A DNA stretch of 64,000 nt from Serratia proteamaculans (lineage in GTDB: Bacteria > Pseudomonadota > Gammaproteobacteria > Enterobacterales > Enterobacteriaceae), in the NCBI RefSeq assembly GCF_008830365.1, contig NZ_WBKI01000008.1, positions 124,001 through 188,000 of the forward strand, read 5' to 3'. The notes beneath the pieces are model-generated. The model was not told where the DNA came from and did not search any database. It was given only the letters and a program-made list of their open reading frames with translations. The position numbers were made by a program, and so were the translations under genes. Numbering within the stretch: position 1 is the first letter of the stretch; each line of letters starts with the position of its first letter. Positions 34,920 through 43,082 of this stretch are shown one piece after another.

Positions 34920-35582
34920 TCAGTCATAGCTCAGCCGAAAATCCACCGCAGCGAAATAGGCCCCCGCCACCAACGGCGCGCGGGTGCGCTCCGGCGTCAC
35001 CTGATACGCCAGCGCGTTCTGCCCCGGGGTCAGCAGCAGCGGCTGCCCCCGGCTGCCCAGCCGCACGTCCTGCCCCAGCGGATCGGTCAGGCGCAGTCCC
35101 AACCCGGAGACGCCCTGCGCCTTCACCAATTGCGGATTGTTAACATCCGCCGGGGCGCTGAAGCTCACCGTTACAGCCGGCTGATGCGCCGCCCAGGTCA
35201 GGCCGCCGGTGCGGCTGTCGCGGCTGCCCGCCGGGCTGCGCAGGCAATCTTGCAAACGCAGCTCAAAGCCCACCGACGTGCCCCGGTCACCGACGTTTTG
35301 CAGCCTGCCGGTGCCGGTTTCACCCAGCTGGATGTCCTGCCGCGCGCTGCCCATTTCCAGCCGGCAGGCGCTTTCGGTCAATGCGCCGCGCACCTGCAGC
35401 ACGCCGTTGGCACCGTCGGTGTACCAATTATCCACCGCCTGCCCGTGGGCAGTCGGCAACAACAGCAGCATAGTGCCGAGCGCGATCGGCACCATCAGCG
35501 CCAGTGCCCCCAGAGTGCCGTAGTACTGCCAGTCGCGGTAACCCGGCAGGCGTTGACTCAGTGTTTTGCTTATCCGTTGCAT
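34920..35582 (-). CDS. Minor pilin (MrpE-like), operon 2
   Basis: A 220-residue subunit with a long basic N-region before the signal helix (LGALALMVPIALGTMLLLLPTAHG). It contains NWYTDGANGVLQVRGALTESACRLEM, FELRLQDCL, and ends VDFRLSYD. GGAGGAAGAACG precedes the ATG. Counterpart of 21388-22044. Confidence 0.86.
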   Translation of the reverse strand: MQRISKTLSQRLPGYRDWQYYGTLGALALMVPIALGTMLLLLPTAHGQAVDNWYTDGANGVLQVRGALTESACRLEMGSARQDIQLGETGTGRLQNVGDRGTSVGFELRLQDCLRSPAGSRDSRTGGLTWAAHQPAVTVSFSAPADVNNPQLVKAQGVSGLGLRLTDPLGQDVRLGSRGQPLLLTPGQNALAYQVTPERTRAPLVAGAYFAAVDFRLSYD

Positions 35583-35625
35583 CGTTCTTCCTCCTGTTCA
35601 CCTGCCCCTGGCTTGGCCTGTGGCG

Positions 35626-36384
35626 TTATGACTTGCTCTTTTCCGGTGCCACCTGGCAAGCGCTGCCGCTGCAGCTGAAGGTCAACTGCGGGCGGCCGCC
35701 GTAGTCGTTGATGTAGGTCAGTACCGGGCGACTACCGAGCGCCGCGGCGCTGACACCCAGCGAAACATTGCCCAGCGGCGGCACCATCAGCGGCTCAAAG
35801 CCCTTCACCCCTTCGGCCCCTTTCTTGCTGCCGGCATCTACCAGCGTGATGTAATACGGCGTCGGGTTATTCACCTGATATTTGTCACCCTGCTTGGTCA
35901 GCGTCAGCTGTTCCTGCCACGGCGCAGCGTTCTGCTGCGGCGCGATCGCCGCCGGGCGGTAGAACAGCTTGATGCGCGTCTGCAACGCTATCTGCAGGGT
36001 ATTCGGCTTGTCGCTCTTCGGCGGAATTTCCCGCAGGTTAAAGTAGTACAGCGTCTCCCTATCCTGCGGCAGCTGTTTGGCCGCCGGCAGCGCCTGGATT
36101 TTCACCTGGCTCGGCTTGCCCGGCTCTACCCGCTGTACCGGTGGCAGCACCACCAGCGGGCTCTGCATTTTGTTGCCCTGTTCGTCTTCCAGCCAGGCCT
36201 GCGCCAGGTACGGCAACTGTTTGTTCTGGTTACTGATGTTAAGGCTGACCGAGTTCTGGCCGCCGTCAAAAATCACCCGGGTGCGGTCCAGTGCTATCGC
36301 CGCCTGCACCTGTGGGGCCAGCAGGGCGCCCAGCAGGGCGGCGGTGGTCAGGCATTGTTTGTTGATGACAAAATGCGTTTTCAT
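35626..36384 (-). CDS. Periplasmic pilus chaperone (PapD/MrpD-like), operon 2
   Basis: A 252-residue PapD-family chaperone: AAIALDRTRVIFDGGQNSVSLNISNQNKQLPYLAQAWLED, then YYFNLREIPPKSDKPNTLQIALQTRIKLFYRP. It is close to the operon-1 chaperone (20606-21352), so the two may exchange subunits. The tail carries a Cys pair (LTFSCSGSACQVAP). It delivers folded pilins to the usher. Confidence 0.93.
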   Translation of the reverse strand: MKTHFVINKQCLTTAALLGALLAPQVQAAIALDRTRVIFDGGQNSVSLNISNQNKQLPYLAQAWLEDEQGNKMQSPLVVLPPVQRVEPGKPSQVKIQALPAAKQLPQDRETLYYFNLREIPPKSDKPNTLQIALQTRIKLFYRPAAIAPQQNAAPWQEQLTLTKQGDKYQVNNPTPYYITLVDAGSKKGAEGVKGFEPLMVPPLGNVSLGVSAAALGSRPVLTYINDYGGRPQLTFSCSGSACQVAPEKSKS

Positions 36385-36423
36385 AAAAAGCCTCTCTTAC
36401 TGATTCAAATAGGGTGTCTGCAC

Positions 36424-38964
36424 TTACTGCGCGTCTGGCTCTTCCGCCGACAGCGCCCTGCACGGCAACAACAGGTTGCTCAGCGTGCTGTCCGGCAGCG
36501 TCTTCGGCAGGCTGATGGCACACTGCGCTGCGCCGCTCCAGTGCACCGTCATACGGTCACCGGCCTGAATGCCGCTCAGGTAGACGCTGCCGCCGTCGTT
36601 CACTATCCCTGTTTCCTGTTTATTGGCGTTCATCACCGTGGCGCCGAACGGCGGCGTGCGACCGTCCGCCAGGGTAATGACTGCCATCGCCTTCTCCCCG
36701 GCGATCACGTCAAACTTGCGGTAACCAATCGCGCCTTCGGTCAGGGTGGCCTGTACCACAGATTTGGTGGCCTCGGCGTTATCCCCAAGCTTGTTCAGGT
36801 CAATACTGGCCTTGTTGCGGTAGTAGCTGTTCACGTCTGTGACCACTGCCTTGCCGAAGCGGTTGGTATCCACCGTGCTGCCGTAGCCACGCACCGGCAC
36901 CCCGGCTACCCCGCCGGTGTCCACCAGCAGACGCGTCGCCCCCGGCATACCGATGCGGTGCAGCGCGCCGCCCTGCGGCGTCAGCGTCGCGCCGCCCTGG
37001 GCGGAGAAGCCCAGCGCGCTGTAGCTGCCTTCCTGGTAGCTTGCGTTGGCGTTCATCTGGGCAATATCGCCCTCGCGGCTGTAGTAACCGCTCAGGTTGG
37101 CACCGCCGCGTGAATGGCCCGCACTCAGCTGGTAGTTGCTGTGCTCGTCAATCCGGTCATAGATCCCCACCCTATGAGTGGTATCGTTACGGTTCACCGA
37201 GGTGTTGTAACTGACGCTGGCGCCGTTGCCCCACGGCATCGACAGCGACAGGTAGATGCCGTCGTCATTGCTGCCGTTATACTTGTTGCGGTACCCGGAC
37301 AGCGACAGGCTCAGGTTCTTGAACCGGCCGATGTCGAAATAGTTCGACAGCGTCAGGCTGTAACGGTCGTCCACCGGCCGGTCCCAGTAGGTCTGGTGGT
37401 CGTAGTTCATGTACAAACTGACCCCGGCGTCGCGGAACTGCTTGTTGAAGGTGATGGTGTACATCTCCTTGCTATTGCCCATCCGACGGCCCTCATAGCG
37501 CGCGTCCAGGTACTCGCTCATACTCATAAAATCCTGTTCCGAGAAGCGGTAGCCGGCGAAGGTCACCTGGCTGTCTAGCTCGTCGAAGTTCTTCGAATAG
37601 CTCAGGCGGTACGAGCCGCCGCTCAGCGTGCCGTCCTGTTGCGGCAAACGCGCTCGCGACTGGGTGGCGTCAAACGACAGCGCGCCCAGCACCATCAGGT
37701 CACGGCCGATACCCAGTGACGCCGCGTTGTAATCGCCGCCGCCCAGTGCGCCGCCGTACAGCGACCAGCCGTTGCTCACCCCCCAGGAAAACTCCCCGGT
37801 GCCGAACAGCGGGCCGTTGGTATGGTGCTGCCAGTCGGACGGCCGCCCCACAGCCGCCTTGAAACGCACCGATCCAGGGCGCGTCAAATAAGGAATGCTG
37901 GCGGTATTCATCTTGAATTCCTGCACAGTGCCGTCCTGTTCTTCCACCCGCACGTCCAGCTCACCGGATACCGCATCGTTGATGTCCTGAATGCGGAACG
38001 GCCCCGCCGCCACCTGGGTTTCGCTAATTACCCGGCCCTGCTGGCTGATGGTCACTTTGGCGTTGGTCTTCGCCACCCCGACCACCTCCGGCGCATAACC
38101 GCGCAGGTTTGGCGGCAACATATTGTCGTCCGACACCAGGCTCGCGCCGGTAAAACGGAAGCTGTCGAACATCCCGGAGCTGAGGTAGTCCTCTCCCAGC
38201 GTCAGCCGCGAGCGCAGCGCCGGCAGTGCCCGGTAAGCGTAATAACGACTCCAGTCCAGCCTCTGGTCGGTACCCCGCCCGCTGCCGGTCTGGTGGTTGA
38301 GTTGCCCCTGCCAGTCGGCGCGCAGCCGCCAGGCGCTGAGGTTGGCGCCGGCGGTGCCGTTGCCGCTCAGGCTATAACTCTGAACGCCATCACGCTGCTG
38401 GCGCTGAGTCTGGCCGTTGAGGTTGTAATCAAACAACAGCCCCGGAATGCCCTCATCCCAGCGCGATGGCGGGTCCCAGTCCGCCGAAGAATATTCCAGG
38501 TAAGCCTGCGGAATGCTCAGGTACAGCGCCGCTGTGGCCAGGTCGCCGCGGGCTTCCATCCCTTTCAGGCTGGTGATATCCAGACATTCGTTCTGATGCC
38601 ACCAATGCAGCGCTTTCTGTGCATCCTCTTTCAGCCCCAGCTGATCTACCAGCGCCGGTGAAAGGCAGGCTTGGCTGCCTTTCGGATCGTCGTCCGGCGG
38701 GTAGAAATGGATGTTCTGCTCAGGCAACTCATTTTTATTGATGTGCACCGTCAGACTATATGCGCCCGGCATCATGTAACCGCTGCGGGAGAACTGGCTC
38801 AGGTCGATATTTTTCCGGTCATTCACGTCCAACACGTCGGTATTAAACTGTATGCCGTCATCGGCATAGCCCTGCGGCACCGCAGTACTTATCGCCAGAC
38901 AAATACAGATCCTTAACAGTTGAATACGAAACAGCTTCCTTGCAGGAATAAACACCATAGCCAC
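36424..38964 (-). CDS. Outer-membrane fimbrial usher (PapC/MrpC-like), operon 2
   Basis: An 846-residue usher with all expected parts: N-domain FNTDVLDVNDRKNIDLSQFSRSGYMMPGAY, LNGQTQRQQRDGVQSYSLSGNGTAGANLSAWRLRADW, the barrel/plug block NMLPPNLRGYAPEVVGVAKTNAKV, and C-terminal domains ending QCAISLPKTLPDSTLSNLLLPC. It is highly similar along its length to the operon-1 usher but in the opposite orientation, giving long inverted homology. It secretes and assembles pilus 2. Confidence 0.95.
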   Translation of the reverse strand: MAMVFIPARKLFRIQLLRICICLAISTAVPQGYADDGIQFNTDVLDVNDRKNIDLSQFSRSGYMMPGAYSLTVHINKNELPEQNIHFYPPDDDPKGSQACLSPALVDQLGLKEDAQKALHWWHQNECLDITSLKGMEARGDLATAALYLSIPQAYLEYSSADWDPPSRWDEGIPGLLFDYNLNGQTQRQQRDGVQSYSLSGNGTAGANLSAWRLRADWQGQLNHQTGSGRGTDQRLDWSRYYAYRALPALRSRLTLGEDYLSSGMFDSFRFTGASLVSDDNMLPPNLRGYAPEVVGVAKTNAKVTISQQGRVISETQVAAGPFRIQDINDAVSGELDVRVEEQDGTVQEFKMNTASIPYLTRPGSVRFKAAVGRPSDWQHHTNGPLFGTGEFSWGVSNGWSLYGGALGGGDYNAASLGIGRDLMVLGALSFDATQSRARLPQQDGTLSGGSYRLSYSKNFDELDSQVTFAGYRFSEQDFMSMSEYLDARYEGRRMGNSKEMYTITFNKQFRDAGVSLYMNYDHQTYWDRPVDDRYSLTLSNYFDIGRFKNLSLSLSGYRNKYNGSNDDGIYLSLSMPWGNGASVSYNTSVNRNDTTHRVGIYDRIDEHSNYQLSAGHSRGGANLSGYYSREGDIAQMNANASYQEGSYSALGFSAQGGATLTPQGGALHRIGMPGATRLLVDTGGVAGVPVRGYGSTVDTNRFGKAVVTDVNSYYRNKASIDLNKLGDNAEATKSVVQATLTEGAIGYRKFDVIAGEKAMAVITLADGRTPPFGATVMNANKQETGIVNDGGSVYLSGIQAGDRMTVHWSGAAQCAISLPKTLPDSTLSNLLLPCRALSAEEPDAQ

Positions 38965-38994
38965 AATCCCGTTATTTAATAATTTTTATCCGCG

Positions 38995-39540
38995 TCAGTA
39001 ATAATCCAATTTAAAACGCACGGCGGTAGAATATGCACCTGCCCGCACCGCTTGACTATTACTCACCAGCCGCATAGCATATTTCAGCTGCATGGCGCCT
39101 AATGAAATATCCCCAAGCGGCAGAGGTTTCCCTGGCGTGGCAATATTTCCCTGCCCATCGGCAATTTGCAGCGCAACGCCTTTTGCTTCTCCCTGCACAC
39201 CAAATAATTCGCCGTCCGCTTCACCGTCGAAGGTCACCTGAAAATGCTGCCAGTCCGGCAATGTATTATTCGGTCGGGTTAATATGCAGTTGATTAACTC
39301 AATAGAGAAAGGTTTGGTTATTCCCTGGCCGTCGCGAATAATATCGGCAACGGGTATGCTTCCCATATCAATAACCTGTTCCCGGCTGCCGGCGGCAATG
39401 GCACAGGCGGTATCAATAATGGCCCCTTGCATATTGATGCGTCCCCATCCTTGCGCCTGAGTGGCAGCCTGCGTTTGCGGGGGAATAAGTGCGCCAATCA
39501 ATATGCAGGGAGCCACTACAAAGCGAATAAGCTGATTCAT
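38995..39540 (-). CDS. Minor pilin/anchor (MrpB/PapH-like), operon 2
   Basis: A 181-residue subunit: QGWGRINMQGAIIDTACAIAAGSREQVIDMGSIPVAD, second Cys in IELINCILTRP, ending TAVRFKLDYY. Counterpart of 17373-17912. ATG 39540 is preceded by AAGGTGTTCA, so the longer frame to 39606, which runs through a palindrome, is rejected. It probably anchors the rod base. Confidence 0.87.
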   Translation of the reverse strand: MNQLIRFVVAPCILIGALIPPQTQAATQAQGWGRINMQGAIIDTACAIAAGSREQVIDMGSIPVADIIRDGQGITKPFSIELINCILTRPNNTLPDWQHFQVTFDGEADGELFGVQGEAKGVALQIADGQGNIATPGKPLPLGDISLGAMQLKYAMRLVSNSQAVRAGAYSTAVRFKLDYY

Positions 39541-39579
39541 TGAACACCTTTGACAAATACCTTCCCATCTCAGGAAAAA

Positions 39580-39603
39580 TGCATGCGAGATATCTCGCAT
39601 GCA
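39580..39603 (-). terminator. Palindromic hairpin after the major pilin gene, operon 2
   Basis: A perfect 24-bp palindrome (half-site TGCATGCGAGAT) lies between major pilin and anchor genes. It has no T-run. It is the positional counterpart of 17316-17341 although the stem sequences differ mostly beyond ATGCAT. Confidence 0.7.
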
Positions 39604-39628
39604 CAAGTCATCACATCAAGGTTGATGC

Positions 39629-40159
39629 TTACTGGTAAGCCAACTTGAAATCGGCCACGGCAGTGAAATCACCTGGAACCACTTCAGCATCTTTAGTGCC
39701 ATCACCCTGCAGGTATGCGGCGAAACGCAGCGTGTTGTTACCGTCATTCAGCGTTTGAGAAGGCGTTGCGGTACCCAGTTTGATCGGGTTGCTTGCCATA
39801 TCGGTGATAGCGATGCTGGCGCCGCTGGCGGTACCGATGATGCCCAAGCGATCTGCGCTCGCCGCTGAGGATTTGCCGCTAAAGGTCGTGGTTACGGACT
39901 TCATCGTGGTGGTGTCACACTGTTCTAATTTAATGTCAAACTGACGTGGTACGGATTTACCGCCATTTTTCAGTGCAACGTTTGACACTTGACCCATTTC
40001 CACAGTTTGGTCAACAGATTCAGGGGCAATAGAACAAGGTGCGTCAATAATTGCGCCTTTAAAAGTCACAGTGCCGTGGCCCTGGTCAGCCGCTTGCGCC
40101 ATCATAGAAGTTGCGCCGAAAGCCAGTACTGCTGCCATCATGATTTTGTTCAGTTTCAT
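39629..40159 (-). CDS. Major fimbrial subunit (MrpA/PapA-like), operon 2
   Basis: A 176-residue pilin, signal peptide ending MMAQA. Mature: GHGTVTFKGAIIDAPCSIAPESVDQTVEMGQVSN, second Cys in FDIKLEQCD, GTASGASI, and C-terminus DFKLAYQ with penultimate Tyr. It is recognisably similar to the operon-1 pilin, with differences concentrated in the middle. It forms the shaft of the second pilus. Confidence 0.92.
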   Translation of the reverse strand: MKLNKIMMAAVLAFGATSMMAQAADQGHGTVTFKGAIIDAPCSIAPESVDQTVEMGQVSNVALKNGGKSVPRQFDIKLEQCDTTTMKSVTTTFSGKSSAASADRLGIIGTASGASIAITDMASNPIKLGTATPSQTLNDGNNTLRFAAYLQGDGTKDAEVVPGDFTAVADFKLAYQ

Positions 40160-40562
40160 ATAAAGCCCTTACATTCCATATAAGAAAAAATATCGATAAT
40201 TGCTGTAAAACTCGCAAAACAGAAAAACTGATTATCTGTATATCTGTTTTGGTTGTTATTTCCGGCCAATCGTTGCCAGCCACACTAATCTACCCTAGCT
40301 GAATTCAATTCGAAATATTATGTCGTAAAAATAACAAAAAACAGGATTTATATATAAAAAATATAAGATTTGTAGATTTTAAAGCCAAAAAATAGATTTA
40401 AAATATCAATAATTATTAAATTATAAAATGTTTATTACCTTCTAACGTTAAATATCGTAGAAATATAAGGATAATTCTCATTGCCAACCCGTTCTGGGGA
40501 TTGAAAAAAGCGAACCACGCCCGCAGAATCAAATCTCGACAGGAAAGTTGAAAGGTAAAAAT
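40160..40562. promoter_or_regulatory. Divergent regulatory region of fimbrial operon 2
   Basis: 403 very AT-rich bases between the major pilin gene and a divergent ToxR-like regulator gene. It should carry both promoters. I see no invertible element (no flanking inverted repeats) and no recognised operator. Confidence 0.5.
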
Positions 40563-41312
40563 ATGATTTTTATTATTAATGGTAACGTAAGTTATAATGA
40601 ACAAGCGGGCACGCTGGAGATAATTAATGATTCAAGCAGTAAAATCTTGCTGCTTAAACCCACGGCCAGATTGCTCTCTTTATTTGTACGGAACAATAAC
40701 CTGCTGGTCACGCGTGAGCAGCTGCTTAATGACGTATGGGAGGATTATGGATTAAAGGCGTCAAACAATAACCTGAACAACTATATTTCAGGCTTAAGGA
40801 AATCACTGGCTCAGCTGGGGGAAGATGAAATACTTGTCACCTACCCGCGACAAGGGTTTAAGTTTGTCGCCAAAACAATCCATCGTATGGATGCCAGCGC
40901 AGCGCAAGAGCATCCAGATGCTATAACGCTGCACGATGATCAGGGGGCAAACAGCAACGGGAAAAGAGCCTCACTGGCCGTAAGAGCGCCTTATATGATT
41001 ATGATGTTGTATCTTCTAATCAGTATCCTCATGCTAGCCGCCGTTTTTTTATACAACAACCATAATCAGACCAGCATGACCAAACTGGGACAATATAAGA
41101 ACTGCAACATATATACGATTAAAGTTGATGGGAAACATCTGGAAGATATAAAAGACATGATTTATGACATACGTTACAATTGCAATGTGAAGGCGAATGT
41201 TTACTACTATGGTGATATGGAAAGCAAAGAAAGTGAGAAAAAGTCGCCATTGTTGACCTATTGCCCGCTCGATGCAGTAAAACCTTGTGAAAACTCTTAC
41301 ATTTCAAATTAA
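40563..41312 (+). CDS. ToxR/CadC-like membrane-anchored regulator beside fimbrial operon 2
   Basis: A 249-residue protein. The winged helix spans residues 1-105 (LVTREQLLNDVWEDYGLKASNNNLNNYISGLRKSL, VTYPRQGFKF). A transmembrane helix lies at ~144-164 (YMIMMLYLLISILMLAAVFLY). The short periplasmic domain has the same Cys frame as its paralogues: YKNCNIY, NCNVKANVYYYGD, LTYCPLDAVKPCENSY. ATG 40563 follows GAAAGG. It is divergent from the pilin operon, which it probably activates. Unlike its two relatives it has no overlapping partner gene. Confidence 0.85.
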   Translation: MIFIINGNVSYNEQAGTLEIINDSSSKILLLKPTARLLSLFVRNNNLLVTREQLLNDVWEDYGLKASNNNLNNYISGLRKSLAQLGEDEILVTYPRQGFKFVAKTIHRMDASAAQEHPDAITLHDDQGANSNGKRASLAVRAPYMIMMLYLLISILMLAAVFLYNNHNQTSMTKLGQYKNCNIYTIKVDGKHLEDIKDMIYDIRYNCNVKANVYYYGDMESKESEKKSPLLTYCPLDAVKPCENSYISN

Positions 41313-41426
41313 AATAGATTTTATTAAATCAATAATTACCATAGTATGCATATTCAAACGCCAATAGGGTCAAAGAAATAACCAGAGCACTGCCATTGAT
41401 AATAATTGTCATTAATGCCAGTAATA

Positions 41427-41517
41427 ATATTCAGGCAACACCTGAATATCTGAAAGTCACTTTTACCATCACACTCCCCCTTAACAACATGCATTGATCC
41501 TCGCGTGTTGTTAAGGG
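41427..41517 (+). terminator. Hairpins between convergent regulator and partner genes
   Basis: Two inverted repeats: ATATTCAGG/CCTGAATAT (41427-41449, loop 5) and CCCTTAACAACA/TGTTGTTAAGGG (41478-41517), the latter followed by TGTTTT on the plus strand. They probably end transcription from both sides. Confidence 0.55.
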
Positions 41518-42002
41518 TGTTTTGACTTATTGCAAATAAATACTGGAACATTATTATTCAAAAACATAAAGCTATTTTCATTTAACTGTGAAATATGCAG
41601 GTAAAGATTATTCTTCCATTTAGGGAAAAGCGCATTGAGATCGGGCCTTTTAACGCCATCACGCGGATTAACCAACCCCTCTTTGATATTGAAGTAATAA
41701 TAGCCGTTTTTGTATGAGTACTCCGTAACAACCTGGCGGCTTAGCAGATAACTTTTATTTCCATCTGAGATGTTCCCATGAAACTCAAATGTCGCCTCGC
41801 GCCATCCCGATTTGATAACATTAATAAATATAACTTTTTTTATCACTCTGCCATCATTAAGTGTATCAAACATCTTGACCACGGTAGAACACTCTGGAAC
41901 TGAGTGTTTTTCAATATAAAGATATGCTGATGCGGCGATGCTCGCTAAAAATACAATTACGCCGAAAACTAAAAAAAACTTAAAATTAAGCATTTTTTTC
42001 AT
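41511..42002 (-). CDS. Small membrane/periplasmic partner of the ToxR-like regulator
   Basis: A 163-residue protein with an N-terminal membrane helix (FKFFLVFGVIVFLASIAASAYLYI) and a periplasmic domain (VPECSTVVKMFDTL, WREATFEFHGNISDGNKSYLL, NNVPVFICNKSK). It starts 17 bases inside the regulator gene 41986-42780. Both this gene and 27861-28310 have one membrane helix, a ~125-residue periplasmic domain, an early and a late Cys, and a YKxxGYYxFxxK-like segment. Probable ToxS/PsaF-type cofactor. Confidence 0.72.
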   Translation of the reverse strand: MKKMLNFKFFLVFGVIVFLASIAASAYLYIEKHSVPECSTVVKMFDTLNDGRVIKKVIFINVIKSGWREATFEFHGNISDGNKSYLLSRQVVTEYSYKNGYYYFNIKEGLVNPRDGVKRPDLNALFPKWKNNLYLHISQLNENSFMFLNNNVPVFICNKSKHP

Positions 42003-42780
42003 AGTAATTCTCACACTTTACCTCTGAATTACCTTTTGCCGGCAATGGGCAATAAGAATAAAACGTAAAAACATTATTTAACGTTGTTGCACTACTTAAC
42101 ATATTGCTGCTGTAATAGTAAATAACCGCCGGCGACGCACAGTTAATTCCCCAGGAACTTAGCTTGTTTTTAAGTGCGGGGTAATCGATATTTATTTTAT
42201 TTAGATTATGATAATCAACGGCAACTTTAACATTACACTTCCCCACCATCCCAATGCTTTTTTCATCAATTTTCTTATAGCCTCCCGTGTTCAATACCAA
42301 AGGGGGCAGAGCTAAAGACGCAATGAACAAAAAACAAAGTAAAATAATTTGGATAGGTTTTTTACTGGTTGTGATTGGCGTTATTTCTTCATCGCTGCTA
42401 TCTGGAAATTGATTCGGTTCATGCTGTTCGGAATTGATAAATACGTCACTGTCTATAGTATTAACCTCGGCAGCGTTGAACATGAAACCTTGCCGCGGCA
42501 GAGTGCTAATAATGTCTTCTTCGCCGAGCGTGGCGAGGATCTTTCTGAGCATCGAAATATAGTTATTAAGGTTATTGTTTGATGCCGTCTGCCCGTGATC
42601 ATCCCAAACCTGAGTCAGAATATGTTCACGGGTCAGTAACACATTATTATTTTTAACCAAGAGTGCTAATAACCGATTTAACGTTGTGGTAAGGGCAATG
42701 GGCTCCATATTGTCGTCAATGGCTTCGATTATTGACCTATCCTCATGATATTTAAGTCTTTTGTTTATTATGAACTTCAT
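41986..42780 (-). CDS. ToxR/CadC-like membrane-anchored regulator with partner
   Basis: A 264-residue protein: winged helix (LLTREHILTQVWDDHGQTASNNNLNNYISMLRKIL, STLPRQGFMF), acidic linker, transmembrane helix at ~146-163 (IQIILLCFLFIASLALPPLVL), and a periplasmic domain with VGKCNVKV, NCASPAVIYYYSS, and FYSYCPLPAKGNSEVKCENYY. It is the third member of the family in this window. Its 3' end overlaps the partner gene by 17 bases. It sits between fimbrial operon 2 and the two-partner-secretion pair, so it could control either. Confidence 0.85.
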   Translation of the reverse strand: MKFIINKRLKYHEDRSIIEAIDDNMEPIALTTTLNRLLALLVKNNNVLLTREHILTQVWDDHGQTASNNNLNNYISMLRKILATLGEEDIISTLPRQGFMFNAAEVNTIDSDVFINSEQHEPNQFPDSSDEEITPITTSKKPIQIILLCFLFIASLALPPLVLNTGGYKKIDEKSIGMVGKCNVKVAVDYHNLNKINIDYPALKNKLSSWGINCASPAVIYYYSSNMLSSATTLNNVFTFYSYCPLPAKGNSEVKCENYYEKNA

Positions 42781-43082
42781 TTTTTCGGCTCAATGGTTAC
42801 CCAATTTCATGTTACGTGGCTGAATGCTCACTTACTGAATTCCATTGTATATTATTAAAATACAAACACATAGAGGTAAGAATAATCCTAGTAAAAAGAA
42901 TGACATAATATTTTGCCCCTTTGAAAGCAAAGGTTCTCAAGCAGTTCACTGGACGGTATAAGAAGAGGGGGCAGTCAAGATATAGTTGCAATCGCTAAGG
43001 ATAAGGTGGCGTGGATGAGGTACCGACCATCCTGCTATGCCAGATCACCCGGCAGGCGCATGGCCCGCCGGGTGGGGGAGGG
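42781..43082. other. Intergenic region beyond the TpsA gene
   Basis: 302 bases between the TpsA stop and the regulator start. A GC-rich inverted repeat (CACCCGGC/GCCGGGTG, about 43047-43075) just after the TpsA stop may terminate its transcript. The rest is AT-rich and presumably includes the regulator promoter. Confidence 0.4.

Noticed and set aside
36355-38916. Series of long plus-strand frames opposite the usher gene
   Set aside because: They are antisense shadows of a GC-rich usher with His/Val/Arg-rich translations typical of complementary frames.
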